Positions 24,801-36,800 of a DNA stretch of 64,000 nt are shown here, piece by piece. Position 1 is the first letter of the stretch. Each line of letters starts with the position of its first letter. A program made the translations under genes and the position numbers. The notes beneath the pieces are model-generated. The model did not search any database. It saw nothing but the letters and a program-made list of their open reading frames with translations, and was not told the origin of the DNA. This DNA comes from Opisthorchis felineus (Eukaryota > Platyhelminthes > Trematoda > Opisthorchiida > Opisthorchiidae), in the NCBI GenBank assembly GCA_004794785.1, contig SJOL01008920.1, positions 1 through 64,000 on the forward strand. Reading direction: 5' to 3'.

Positions 24801-27800
24801 ATGGGTGCGAAAGTTTCACCCAAAGTGTGCTGTGTTCAGTGAACTTCCTTCAACTGTAGTTCATCCGTGCACTTCGAATTTTTCGAATCCCTATCAATGT
24901 GGTCTGACAATATGCAGTTGCCATTCTGCCGAAAGAGTGGTCTAAAATGCGAAGGCTTTTTCAACGATCCACTTAATAGCTGTTTCTTCTGAGGGTAGTC
25001 TCTCTAGATGACCGTGGTTTCGTTCACCTGAGTGTTATCGTTTTGTTACTCAGTTTCGGATGTGCTATAAGTGGACTTGAGTTCAAGGCGCCTTTAGCCC
25101 ACGAGTCTAATTCATCTACCCTAGTTTGTTCCACTTTGCTAATTTTTCCGAATTCGCTTTACCGGGTGTTCTGCCCACAGCCATTCGACGAAACGAAGGT
25201 TGTTCGAACGCAGGAAGGTGCTGATACGGTTACGCTGTTGCATCACACTTTGAATATATGCACAAATTCGGTAAGTACTTGCTATCTTTCAGTTGCCACT
25301 GTTTCCGAAAGACTCATGATCACTAGTCTTGCCTGTGTCTTATCTGTGTGTAAATATTCACCGCTTCGGGACCGGTGTTCTGTTTTTTTTGCACAACGTT
25401 TTGATTGGCCTGGGTTTCCTATATCATTTTTTCCGAAGGGCGATTCCCACGTTTTTCGTGTTGCGTCATCCTGGAATTTTTACCATGTGGTTTTCTCGCG
25501 AGCGAGCAAACTTATACTACACCCTGAAAATAAGGTGTTCTGAACGATAGCGGTTCGCTCGATCGTTTACAGCGCACTGTACCAGTATGAGGTCCTAGTA
25601 GCTTGCGTACCACCACACTCGCTAGTGAAGAAAGTTTTCTGCAGAGGAAAATGTTGGTAGCTCAGGTAGCGTAGATGGTCGTTGGCTTGTTCGCTGAGCT
25701 GGGCAATTTGATTGCAAACGTTTCATCACCAATCGGGCTGATATCATCAGTGCGTTATTGGGGAGCGTAGTGGTGCGTAGCGGTGGGTTGGTGGTTGTGC
25801 ACAACCACCCAATAACGCACTGATGATATCACCTCGATTGGTGATGAAACGTTTGCAATCAAATTGCCCAGCTCAGCGAACAAACCAACGACCAGTGAAG
25901 AAAGTGTCCCTAGAATAAAGGGGGCGGGATCCTCCTCTACATATTTCCGACTTGCAATCGGTATCGTCTGCCAGGATACATTCACAACTCCGGTCTGTTG
26001 TTTTCTCTTTTTGTCCTGTATCCTTCATGGTAACACAACGGTACTATGGTAGTGGTAACCCTCATCCGTTGAGTGAAATCACTACGGATTGGTGTGGTAC
26101 TGATTACATGGTAGTCGCACGGGATCTCGGATGCTATGGTCGCTCTAGAAGAGATTTCCGCTTCTGGAAGGTATTTTTTGGAAATGACCTTGGTATGTTT
26201 TCTTACTCTTTACCTTGCAGTTACAGTATCACATGATTGTCGGAATCGTGAATAACCTCCTACTGTACGTGGAACCGCAACGAAAGGTGAGTTCCGCAGT
26301 CCCTTTCATAATGGCTGATATTGATCAGGGAGATCAATGCACGCAAAAATGGAAACCTGTTTGCCTTTGGTGTTCCAATTAACAAGCCATAGTTAACTAT
26401 ACCGCACATCGAAACAAATGCAGTTTGGAGTACAGGACAAATTCAACCCTGTTCCACTCTTTTCTTAAGTTTATTTGGAGGTGGACGGGGCAGAAAGCCC
26501 CGGATGTAGTCTGTAAGTGTTCCACCCCCCGTTCGCCCAAACACTGAGAAAGGCTAGTAGACTTTGCTATCCGAATCGTATGCAGAAGCCCATAACGAAC
26601 CATGATGCCTGTGGAGCGATTGGCACTACCGGTATACCAGTTCACTGCCGTACAATGACCATGGAAGTTTTAGCTTTGTAGGTTTTTTTAGCCTATCACA
26701 AACATCCCGAGGCATCTGCATGTCCAAGCACAGCGAGGAATCCCAATATAAGGCTAACAAGCATGCCATCAACATTGATTAGTCGCCATATAATGCCACA
26801 CCTCCAACCTGCTGCTAGCACGGTATTAGGGTGAGAGCATAGAGACGTGGGTCTTTATGTCACAGTGTCAACAGCTTCTTAACAGACGTTTATCCTTACT
26901 CATCTGAAATTAGGAGCACTTGTAATCAGTTAGTGTACCCTTTGAAAGTACTTAAGAATGTTTTAGAATGGTATGATGCCTCCTGGCCTCTTGGGGCGGA
27001 TTATCTGAATCACCTCCAAACTTCAAAGCTTACTGTCTTGGTACTATATCTGATGCGGCCTGGCATTCGCGGGCGAACGGGCAGCGAGTTTTTGATTGAG
27101 GCAGTATGCGTTTCATCTACGGAGAGCATCCATCATTAGGGATTGCATTCTACTGGAATCCGTCCTACTGTTCCTTTTCGTAATGAGATCGCTTGGTTGT
27201 CAGGCGTCTCGTATAAATAATCCAGTGCGAATATTGTCACACAATGCATGAGAGTGTTGTTGAATTCAAGTTACCCCCCCCCCTCCTCAACCCATATACC
27301 TTAGTTGTGATATGTGCGGTTTCACAAAAGCTGGTACTCCTCTCTCCTACACTTTGTTTGCTTTGCTTGCTATTGTTGATACCGTTGCACATTATTCACT
27401 GTTAGCTGCATATGTTTTCGCTATTCACTAATCTAAACATGACCTATATGCAATTCATCCCTCACATTATGTCCCTTATTCCGCAGCTAATACATTCCGA
27501 TATCTCTTTTATTATCATATAGGCTCAGCTGGAACGTAATCGGGTCGCGTTTGGTCTGATGTCGGAATCCCAGGCACGTTCGGCGATCTTGCGTAATCAG
27601 GAAGTTTTGCGGTGTCTTGTAGCAGAGCAACGTCGACTGGAGCGAGATTTGTGGTCGTTTGTTCGGGAGACAATGGCTGTTCTGGAACTGGACCGTGTGG
27701 CTGCCGTGTCGCAGGATCGCATTATTCCTGGTCTACCGGATCTTGTACAGTGTAGACAGCCATCGGAAAATGCGGCAATATTGGCGCTTAGCATACACTA

Positions 27801-30800
27801 TGCCCGGTACGTGAATATTCCCTCATGGACCGTCTTATCAGCACACATTCAAAGGTCTTACGAGCTTCTGGATGTTCAAACAACCGTGCTCCAGTGGCCA
27901 CTATATTTGTCGTTATTATTATTGTACTCATTATTACTATCGTTATTATTCGTACGGTTTTCCAAGGGTCTAGTAGCAGTCCCTTTGTCTATCCATCGTT
28001 GTCGTTCGTTGAGTGGGAAACTGGGGGCTACAAGCCTGCGATGTCTGCTCACGTAATTTTAGACCATGTTGTGAGGAACAGACCACACTAAGATAATACA
28101 AACCGTTTAACGCACCAATTTGAGTGAGGTTTAGGGTTGGTAATGTGTCGAATATCGGTGGCTCGGGTGTGTTTATTGTTTGTTAATCAGGTTGATGTTG
28201 ACCTGTTCGCCGAGCTTGGCAATTGACTTGCAAACGTTTCGGCACCACATGAGGAGACATCATCAGTGCGCAGTTGGGTGGGTCTAGGATTTTACTCGTT
28301 CTAATCCGATTTCTTCTCATACTGGTTGTCCAATTGGGTATATTCACTTGACTTGGGTATATTCATTTGACTGCACTATTGCTGGTGTTTTTAAGTGCTT
28401 CAAGGTAAATAGGTTTTTGTGTTACAAAATGATTTGACGTTCACAAGTATTTCATGTGTTTGCTGCCTGGAAGTGGCCGTTGGTGACCACGTTTGTTCGA
28501 GTAATGGCCAGTGCCGTTTCCAAAATCGAGATCCACAGTCCACATAGGGGAAAATTCCCTCCTTCTTGTCTCTTGTAGCACTGAACCAAATTCTCTGTTG
28601 TCCTCTATGATGACAACCGAAAGGTTATTTGTCTGGTTGAGTGTTGCGGGTGTAGACAAGTGTTTGTGGCAGGTGACCACTAAGCCTCTCTCCTTCGCAG
28701 TTTCTCTTTTCAACGGTACACAACTTTATTCCGCTAAAGCAGCGTGGTTGTTTTACGTTGGCGTTGCTACCAACGGTGATGGTCTATCTGGATAGCTCAA
28801 CTCGATTTTCTGTAATCGTTACACGAACCACCGAAGATGTCCTCGTTAATCTTTGTAGCCCATGGCTTATCATACTACTGTTGGTGCCGCGTTTCTTGAT
28901 ATCTTATGTCCATTTTATGTGATGTTTCTTCTCTAGACATTTGGAGGCACAAGTCACCAATTTGAAGACGAGGATTGTGGACTGCAATGCCTTACTTTCC
29001 CAACGACTTGCCCAATACCAGCAGCTACAAATCCGAGCTCAACGCCGTCATATGCGGTCTGCCATGTCGGGCACACACTCGCCCCACACGACAGGGGCAA
29101 GTTTGACGACGTCTGCCTCTGCCTCTTCTCTCCTCAAGCAACACCGGAAAGGTCTGTTCAGGTTGTGTCTTCCTGTTAATGCCGCAAATGCCATAGTCAC
29201 TTCTACATTATCCATACTAGAGTATGTACTAATTGTCGTGTTGGCCTTGCCTTAAGCCAACTGGTTTTGTTTTTCTGCATACTCTCTTCCGCTGTATGCG
29301 TGGGTGGACTCAACTGCAGCTAGTTTGTACAGCCAGCGATTGGGGAAATCGCGATTGATCCTCTTCTTGTTTTGTTTTCACAATACTATCCACTGGAGGT
29401 GCAATTTTTGAATAGTGCTTTGGCAGTAAAACTTGTCACTATGAGACGAGATTGACTATCTGTTCATGTGAAGGTGTGAGCTTTTGGAACTACTTGCATG
29501 TGCCCTCCAAATTTGATGCTTCTTCGCACTTTACATCTACCTGGACGTTTGTCATCGTTCATTAGGTGATCGTGCGAGTTTGTCGCCTCCGACTTCATCT
29601 ACTGCCCCTCACAAGTCCGACAGCTCAATGAGTCGACTGGCTGCCAGTGGAGGTGGTCCCACTCAGCCAGGGGAATATTTCGCTGGTGATTCAAGTAACT
29701 CCGAGCAGTTGCCTACACAACTCCAGCGTGAGTCCTTAAGCATAAAGAATGACCCATACCCTGCAGAAATTGTCAGGCGAAATGAGGTAAGTATTTCGGC
29801 ATATTTTCTTACTCGCATAGTTTTTTTTGGAACCACCTAACCTTTTTTCTCGTTCTCCTATTAAGGTATGTTTCGAACACGCACGCTGGCGAATGACCGA
29901 GCATGACGGCCAAATTGGCCTAGCGGACGTTGAATTGCGTGGTTTTTTGTATGCCAAAACCCATCGCCAGGATGATTCCGGGTCACACTGGTTAGAACTC
30001 GGTTGGATACGGGTGGACAGTCTGGGACCAGATTCATTTTATAAGGTTAGTAGAAACGGCACATGTCAACTAGAGTAGAGCATCTCAAGAGCACACGACT
30101 GACTTTTATTTTATCCTCATATACGTAATAGTACTTGGATCCCTACCCCCTACATTTGTTCAACTTTTTAGGAGGTGTTACTTCCAGATGTCGGTGGTGG
30201 ACACTACGCCGGTGGCCCCATTCTACGGATCGCTTGCTCGGAACTCGCACCGGTCGGTGGTCTGTCCGTCAAAGAAGCTATGGAAATTAGTGTTGCTCCA
30301 ATGGTGCTACAGGTAATCTGTAATTGTATATGAGTAACTAATAAGCCTATTGCACTTCACTCATTCCAGTCTACAGTTGCTATCCTCCGTCGTCAATTTC
30401 CAGTTCCGCATATGGGCTTCTTGACTTGTCAGTTGGGCCTATTCTGGTGTATTAGTGGTGTGTTAGTCTTTCTTTGCCTCAAGTGTGTAGTTGACCACAC
30501 TTAACTTTGCAAACTAGTCATTTCCTCAAGGATTAATGTTACATTTGAGGTATGCACAAACATAAGCTTTTAATCTTTTGTGTACCCTACTGTATTTGGG
30601 CACGCCAAGGTTTAGGGCCTATGAGATACTGATCGAGAGGCGTCAGGTTCGAACCTACCTCTGACCTAACCAAGAGCGAATGCTGGTAGCTCAGGTTTTT
30701 CAGTTGGTGGTCGAATTGTTCACTGACGTCTCATCACCAGTCGCAACGACGTCGTCAGTGCTATACGACAACACACTATTGGCGTATCGAAGCGTTTGGA

Positions 30801-33800
30801 GCAAAACTGTCTTGTTCAACGACCTATCTGATCACCACTTGAACAGACTGAGCTACCAACACTTCTTCATTGGTCAGGGGTTGGTTAACCGACTGCTTGT
30901 AAACTCCGTCCCTAGGATTGACTACTCAGCTCTACTTTAGCTGTCGTGTTCATTTCAGGTTGCCTGATATTTGGCGGTGTCACAGTGGAGAAAGTCGTTT
31001 CTCCACTTTACGACGTTAGGAGCAATTAGTTGTCACCACTGGAAGTTCGGAGTCATTCATTTAAGACAAGTTGCAAGGAAGGTGGACCATAAAAATTCTC
31101 CTTTGAACCCGTGTCATTCCTTTCTACCATTTTCCCGCTCAACCAGATAAGCAAACAATTCTACCGAGTGATGATGCCATACTTCTTTCCGGAAAAAGCC
31201 GACGAATCCGTTCCAGCAGCGCCGGGCAACCTGACGCCGGTCACCACCGCTGGTAGGCTTCATCTTCTCGTTGTCCATAGTATGCCTGCTGATTCAGAAG
31301 CCTCTTTCATTTTACTGTTCTGTTCGCGGTTGTTTTATCCTCTAAGATGCTTCATTCGGATAGGCTTTTAAGATAGTTGCAGTTATCTTCCTAACAGCGA
31401 CCCTCATTACAGGAACATCTTAGCGAAATTTTTCTTGATTGCGTTGACATTTCCTTCTCTTCTATTTGTGTTGTAACTGTTGATGTGGTGCTGAGCTATC
31501 TGACTGGTTTGGGGGGGGGGAGCAACTTAACCGGCTGAGAGACTAATGTATGCAGCTGTGACCAACTGACAAGCATGACTCCAAAACAAAACATGAAACA
31601 ATAGGGCTTAACGACCAAAGTCGAGCTCGAACATGATTGGCGAGGGTTAGATGCCACATTCGGTGAACATGTAGATACACTAACACATCACGCATCAGTA
31701 TAAATGACCGCTGCAGTTTGTGTTTATATAGTCTCCAAAGCGTCTGATATCTCTGCTGTGATTGGTTGGTCGGGTAGCTTTCACGTAATTCGATTGCCCA
31801 CTTTGGCGAAGCGTTTCTGCGATTTTCAACGACTTTCGATTAAAGACCCACTCACTCGAGGGGAGTCTACCGTCCAAGAAAGGCCAAGGTAATCCTTTCC
31901 ACTTGTTGGTCTCTCGGATGAGAGGACAGTGCTGTACCACCTTCCTGACAGTGGTCTCACCTTTGGGCATGAGACTTATCATTTTGTTTCCGCAGTTATT
32001 TTTTGACTCAACTATAGTAAAAAACGGTGAATGGTGGTCGCGACATCTACAGTCACTTATTTTCTAAGGAGAAACTACATGACATTTAGGGCAACTGCTA
32101 GTCATATATTTGAAGGATAACTGGGTTACACTTTTCAATCAAATGGAAAAAGCTTGGAACCGACTGAGAAGTCATCGTTTCAGAAACTTTTAGTAAACAA
32201 CTGGTGGTTTTTGACTGAGCAGCTTTTCGCTTTTGACACAAAGGCTTCATCAGATGAAGCAGGTCGCCAAGTTGGCCGGGTTTTAAGGCAGACGGAGAAC
32301 TAATCAGTAAAACCTGTTCAGATTAGCACACCAGATCAGTGTTGAATGTCAATTAAAGGGTCTTGTTGGTTAGTGTGGTTGCCTAAATCGTCTAGTTGAT
32401 GGGTTGGGAGAATTTCAAAATATTTCTGATCCGGTTTAGTTCCTCGATCTTCCGGTTCAAGGTGCTTCAGTTGATGATTCACCTTGGGCGCCACTGGTAA
32501 ATTTTGTTGGCCTGTGTGTCAGCTCGACTGATCTAAAACCGTTCTCCACACGCTTGCCAGTTCTACGCCTTCTATCCTATATACACTGTGATGGTTGGCG
32601 ATTTCCACCGCTTCAGCCATCAGTATCTGTGGCGTGGACCGTGGTCCCCGCCTCAAATCTCAACATTTTCTAAATCTATTTTGTGTACCGTGTCCAGTGC
32701 ATGTTCCACCATTGCTGAGTCTTTCAACAAAGCTCGATATTCATCTGCGTTTCTGGGCGGGCTGTACATTTTCCTCCCGTGCTCTCCGACTATGGTGTGA
32801 ATCTCCCTGGCCGTCTGTCCTACATAAACCTTAGTTCAGTCGTTGCATTTAATTTGGTAGACACATTCTGTTCGCCGGGAAGCGATCCTTCGATTGCACC
32901 AGTGCAGAGCGCAGAGTGTTTTTCTTCTGGATAGCTATTCTTGTTAGCCGTGTTTACAATCTTTCGAATGACTTTGGATGTCCCTGGTTTGTATGGAACA
33001 ATAGCAGTCCCAAACCGTTCTCTGTTGGGTTTCGCCACCGATACCAACAACCTCTGTAAATGACGCCTAATCAAACTTGATGGATGTCCACTACCCCGAA
33101 GTTTGTTTTTTACTTCAATTTGGGCCACTGTCCTATCAACCTTTTCTGTACACACGGCCCTTAATCTACTAAGCATCGATAAGGAAATACTAGCGAATGA
33201 CGAATTCGGATAGGCAGAGGAGCAGTTCAAAATCGCCCCATTGTCAGTTGGCTTCTCATGCACTGTGACCTTTAGTTCCCCCCGACCTTATGTATCATAC
33301 TGTCTGAGAAGGGCAGTGTACCCAAACTTATCTCTATCAACATATTAAATTTGATGTGTGAGTTCAGGTCATTCGGATGGTTGTAAAACTCCCTGACCTC
33401 TTCTAGTTTCATTTAAATAACGCTAGAATATCTTAGGTGGTTACAGGAATCCGGCTAAAGCTTTCTGTTCAAAATTTTCCATGAAAATATTTGCCAAAGC
33501 CGGGGGTATTGGAGATCCCATTGCTAGACCTTGTTCTTGAGTGTAAACCACGGAGTCAAAAACGAGGCGAATGAGATTCAGGCGTGATTTTATGCCTTCC
33601 TCTATTTCGTCTACCGTCAGTTGTGTCCGCTAGTAGCAGTCGCTTGGCTGTTTCTAAAAAGTCCCCTTTTGCTACATTTGTTTTATGACGAATTGACATC
33701 GAAACTTACAAGAATGTTATCTGGTGCCACGGTGACACCTGCTGCTTTGGTGGCAAAGTCATATGAGGTATTAATGTGTTATATCTGACTGCTGTCCCCG

Positions 33801-36800
33801 CTCCAGTGCCCAGTGCCGCCGACAAGGAACACAACAGCTTTATTGCGAATAAGTGAGTGAGTGCGAGCACGAAAAATACAACGCCCTCTCGCTGTATATT
33901 CAGGAGACACTGTCAGACCTTGATCCAAGGCTGTCTCGCGCTGTGTTTTGAAGGACACTGTCTGACCTCGATACTAGGCTGTCTGATCGGCGTTTAGTGG
34001 AGTTTGAGGGTCTCAGTAGGTTTCGGGTATTCAGGAATATGACATTCCTGACAATATGAGCACTAGATTTTACGGCGAGGGCTTTTAGGGTAGCTGCCAA
34101 GAATCTGGCAAGCTCACGGAGCGGGGAACCTATTCCGTCTACTATGGGTCACACTTTGATTAATATCTACGCAAAGTCAACTGTCCTGCTTGATTTGTTG
34201 GTTTGGCTTTTATCTCCTTGTTAGATTTGTTTCCATCAGGTCTCCCTGTCCATGGCTGCGGGCCGTCCGTTTCGGCGCTCATTTTTACTACAGGTTGAAT
34301 ACATTTATCTACCAAATAATCTAACCTCACCGTAGCAAATTACTTGTGTTAGCCCGTGGGCGCAGTACCTTATCCGTTCCCAACTTTACTTCAAACCCTA
34401 TCACCGTTGAGCATTCACTCGACAGAATATTTTCTCCCTGAACTGCTGCTTTATTGTCGGTAGTGGTTAGTTCACTTCTATTCTTCTATTCTCACACAAC
34501 TCTCTGATTTCAGAGTCTGCGCTATCACCTCGGTTGCCCTCTGAGGGACCTGACATTTCCACTACTTCCTCCATCGAGCCGCTTGGGTTGAGCACTTCAC
34601 TGTCCACAGCAGCGCTCACCAGTAAGTTACACCGTCCAAGTCGATCATGTTGGCGTTAGGTTTGAAGCTGCTTAAGAATGCACCCTTCGCTAGCACTAGT
34701 ATTCTTTTCTTTTGTGGAAACCCCTCTCTTGCCGTTCAGTCGATTATCTTTTCTTTCGCAGCGAATATCGCAATCCTTGTCCACTTAGGACGTCTTCCCT
34801 CTTTAAATGCACTTTTCCCAATATAGAAGCTGGAGGAGGCGGTTGGACTAGACGACGTCGGCTCAACCAAGTACCAGGTTTGGTCCGTCATCTTTATCGT
34901 GGACACACTGAATCGACAGTTCCTTCCGCCCCCCTTGGTTCCACAGTATCATCCTCAACCACGAACCTCAGCAATAGCAGCACAGGTCTTGCGGACTCTG
35001 TCGGCCCGTCAGTCGTTGAGGATTCGACATCCAATTTGACAGTGGAAGCTGCTCTCTCAGGTCAGACCAGTTGCACTGCTGTAGATCCGCAGCAGACCGA
35101 TGAGAGTGGATGGGGTTGGATGGATAGGAATCCTTTTTCCGCGTTTCGCAGGTACGAGCATGTTGAACAGCCAGCGAGTGTATATGACTTAATGCACCAA
35201 TTTTATCGTACCCCAACTTGCAGTCACATTTTTGGTGTTTTCCCTTATAAGACGTCTGCGCTGGAAGGGACAAGCCACCACTGAGTTAGACGCATCAACC
35301 AGACTTCCGGGTGCTGCGGTGGATTTGAGCAAAGATCACACGTTGCGATCGTTCTTGTGTCAACCACAGGAACAGCTTCAGTCAAGTTTGGGCGCTGTCT
35401 CTGCTCTGAGTCTACCATCAACATGGCCACATTCTGTGCGTGTCCTGTCAGAACTGCTTCCATCCGCAGCATCGTCAGACACTTCGGTAGGGTCTGATGA
35501 TTTGGTTGACTATAGAAGCAATACCACCCCTGGAATTGTTAATCCTGTGGAAGTGATGCGAGTGAGTGTCGTTTTCAAAATACTCGTCCTGTCTCATTTT
35601 AGTAACCTTTCCCACCTGGGTGCCAATTTGGTTGGAGTTGACAGAGCATTTTTGCCTCTAGACCTTCCGCAAATCCTTGTCTCTGGGCCATATGTCGTCC
35701 GAATTCTGAAATTTTGGAACGCGCAACGTCAGTCTGATCTAGTGCATGATTTCTCGGCGTTTTACTGCTGGTATAAATCCGGTTACGGCGCAAGACTATC
35801 CAGTACAACCTGTCAGCAGATGATGGGTTTTGTATAAGCTATAAAGACTATGATCTCAAAGTTCCACCACAGAGATGGAAAACATGATCGACTTCCCTTT
35901 CTCGATGTGCTCCCAAGTCGCCTGCTAGACGGGTCATTGCAGCGTACACTGTGTAGCAACGAGACTTGAAGTGAACAGTACATCAACTTCGTTCTTATGA
36001 AACAGGAAAGAAACCTAGTTAGGTGCCTGGCGCCCAGATCCAGGAAGATGTGTTCAAGCGATACTTTTGCCGGAAGAATTAAATCTCGTGGTCTCCTTGG
36101 GAAGTTCATCGAACAAAAACTTTTAACTGAGACCACTGAACTCTTAAACAATTGCCGTAGAGAAGAACTGCTTGTTTCCCAACCTACGTTCAAGGGTGAA
36201 ACTGAAACTGTGGTACTAATACGAATGCATAATGGTATCACCAAGACTACCTTTCGCGCTATCCATGTGAAGTATTTTTTCTTTAAAAGTGGTCCAATAC
36301 TTCCGCTGGATAACAAGGACAAGCTACTGATGTTGACCCAATCCATGGTTGTTTCTCTTTGAAGAGCATCTGTGACGCTCCCTACATTGGTCATATGATC
36401 CGTTAGCTTTCTGCTCACCGCCATGACCACTGCCCCAAACGCTCCCCTGGTAACAGCATAGGATCGCGCAGAAGCGCTATCATTGGTCATCTGATCGGCA
36501 CAGGCCATAGGGAAGATAAGAACACATGCTTCTAAAGTCATGTATGGATTCCCTCACCACCCGTCCACATATGTACTCATAGGTACCCTAGAGACAGTTG
36601 AATCGATTTGTGTTAGGCCGCCGCCAACCAGTGTTTGCGAACAGACAAGGCTAGTCAAGGCTGTCTTGCTAAATGTGCCGCACGTTCAGGAGAGGACTAA
36701 TGGACTCTGGGATATAGCATCATTAGGAATATGGCAGCATACATGCACACATACGCACAGGCACTCGAATGAGACTGACAGACTTTTCTTTTCTTTTTAC

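Noticed and set aside
30360..30480. Exon-like stretch [17 protein letters not shown] after BLTP2 exon 23
   Set aside because: Exon 23 joins directly to exon 24 at a position continuous in the human protein; inserting this would interrupt a conserved block and it lacks a donor in phase.
35813..36541. 242-codon minus-strand ORF
   Set aside because: It is the complement of a plus-strand Penelope fragment with recognisable motifs; the minus-strand translation resembles nothing.
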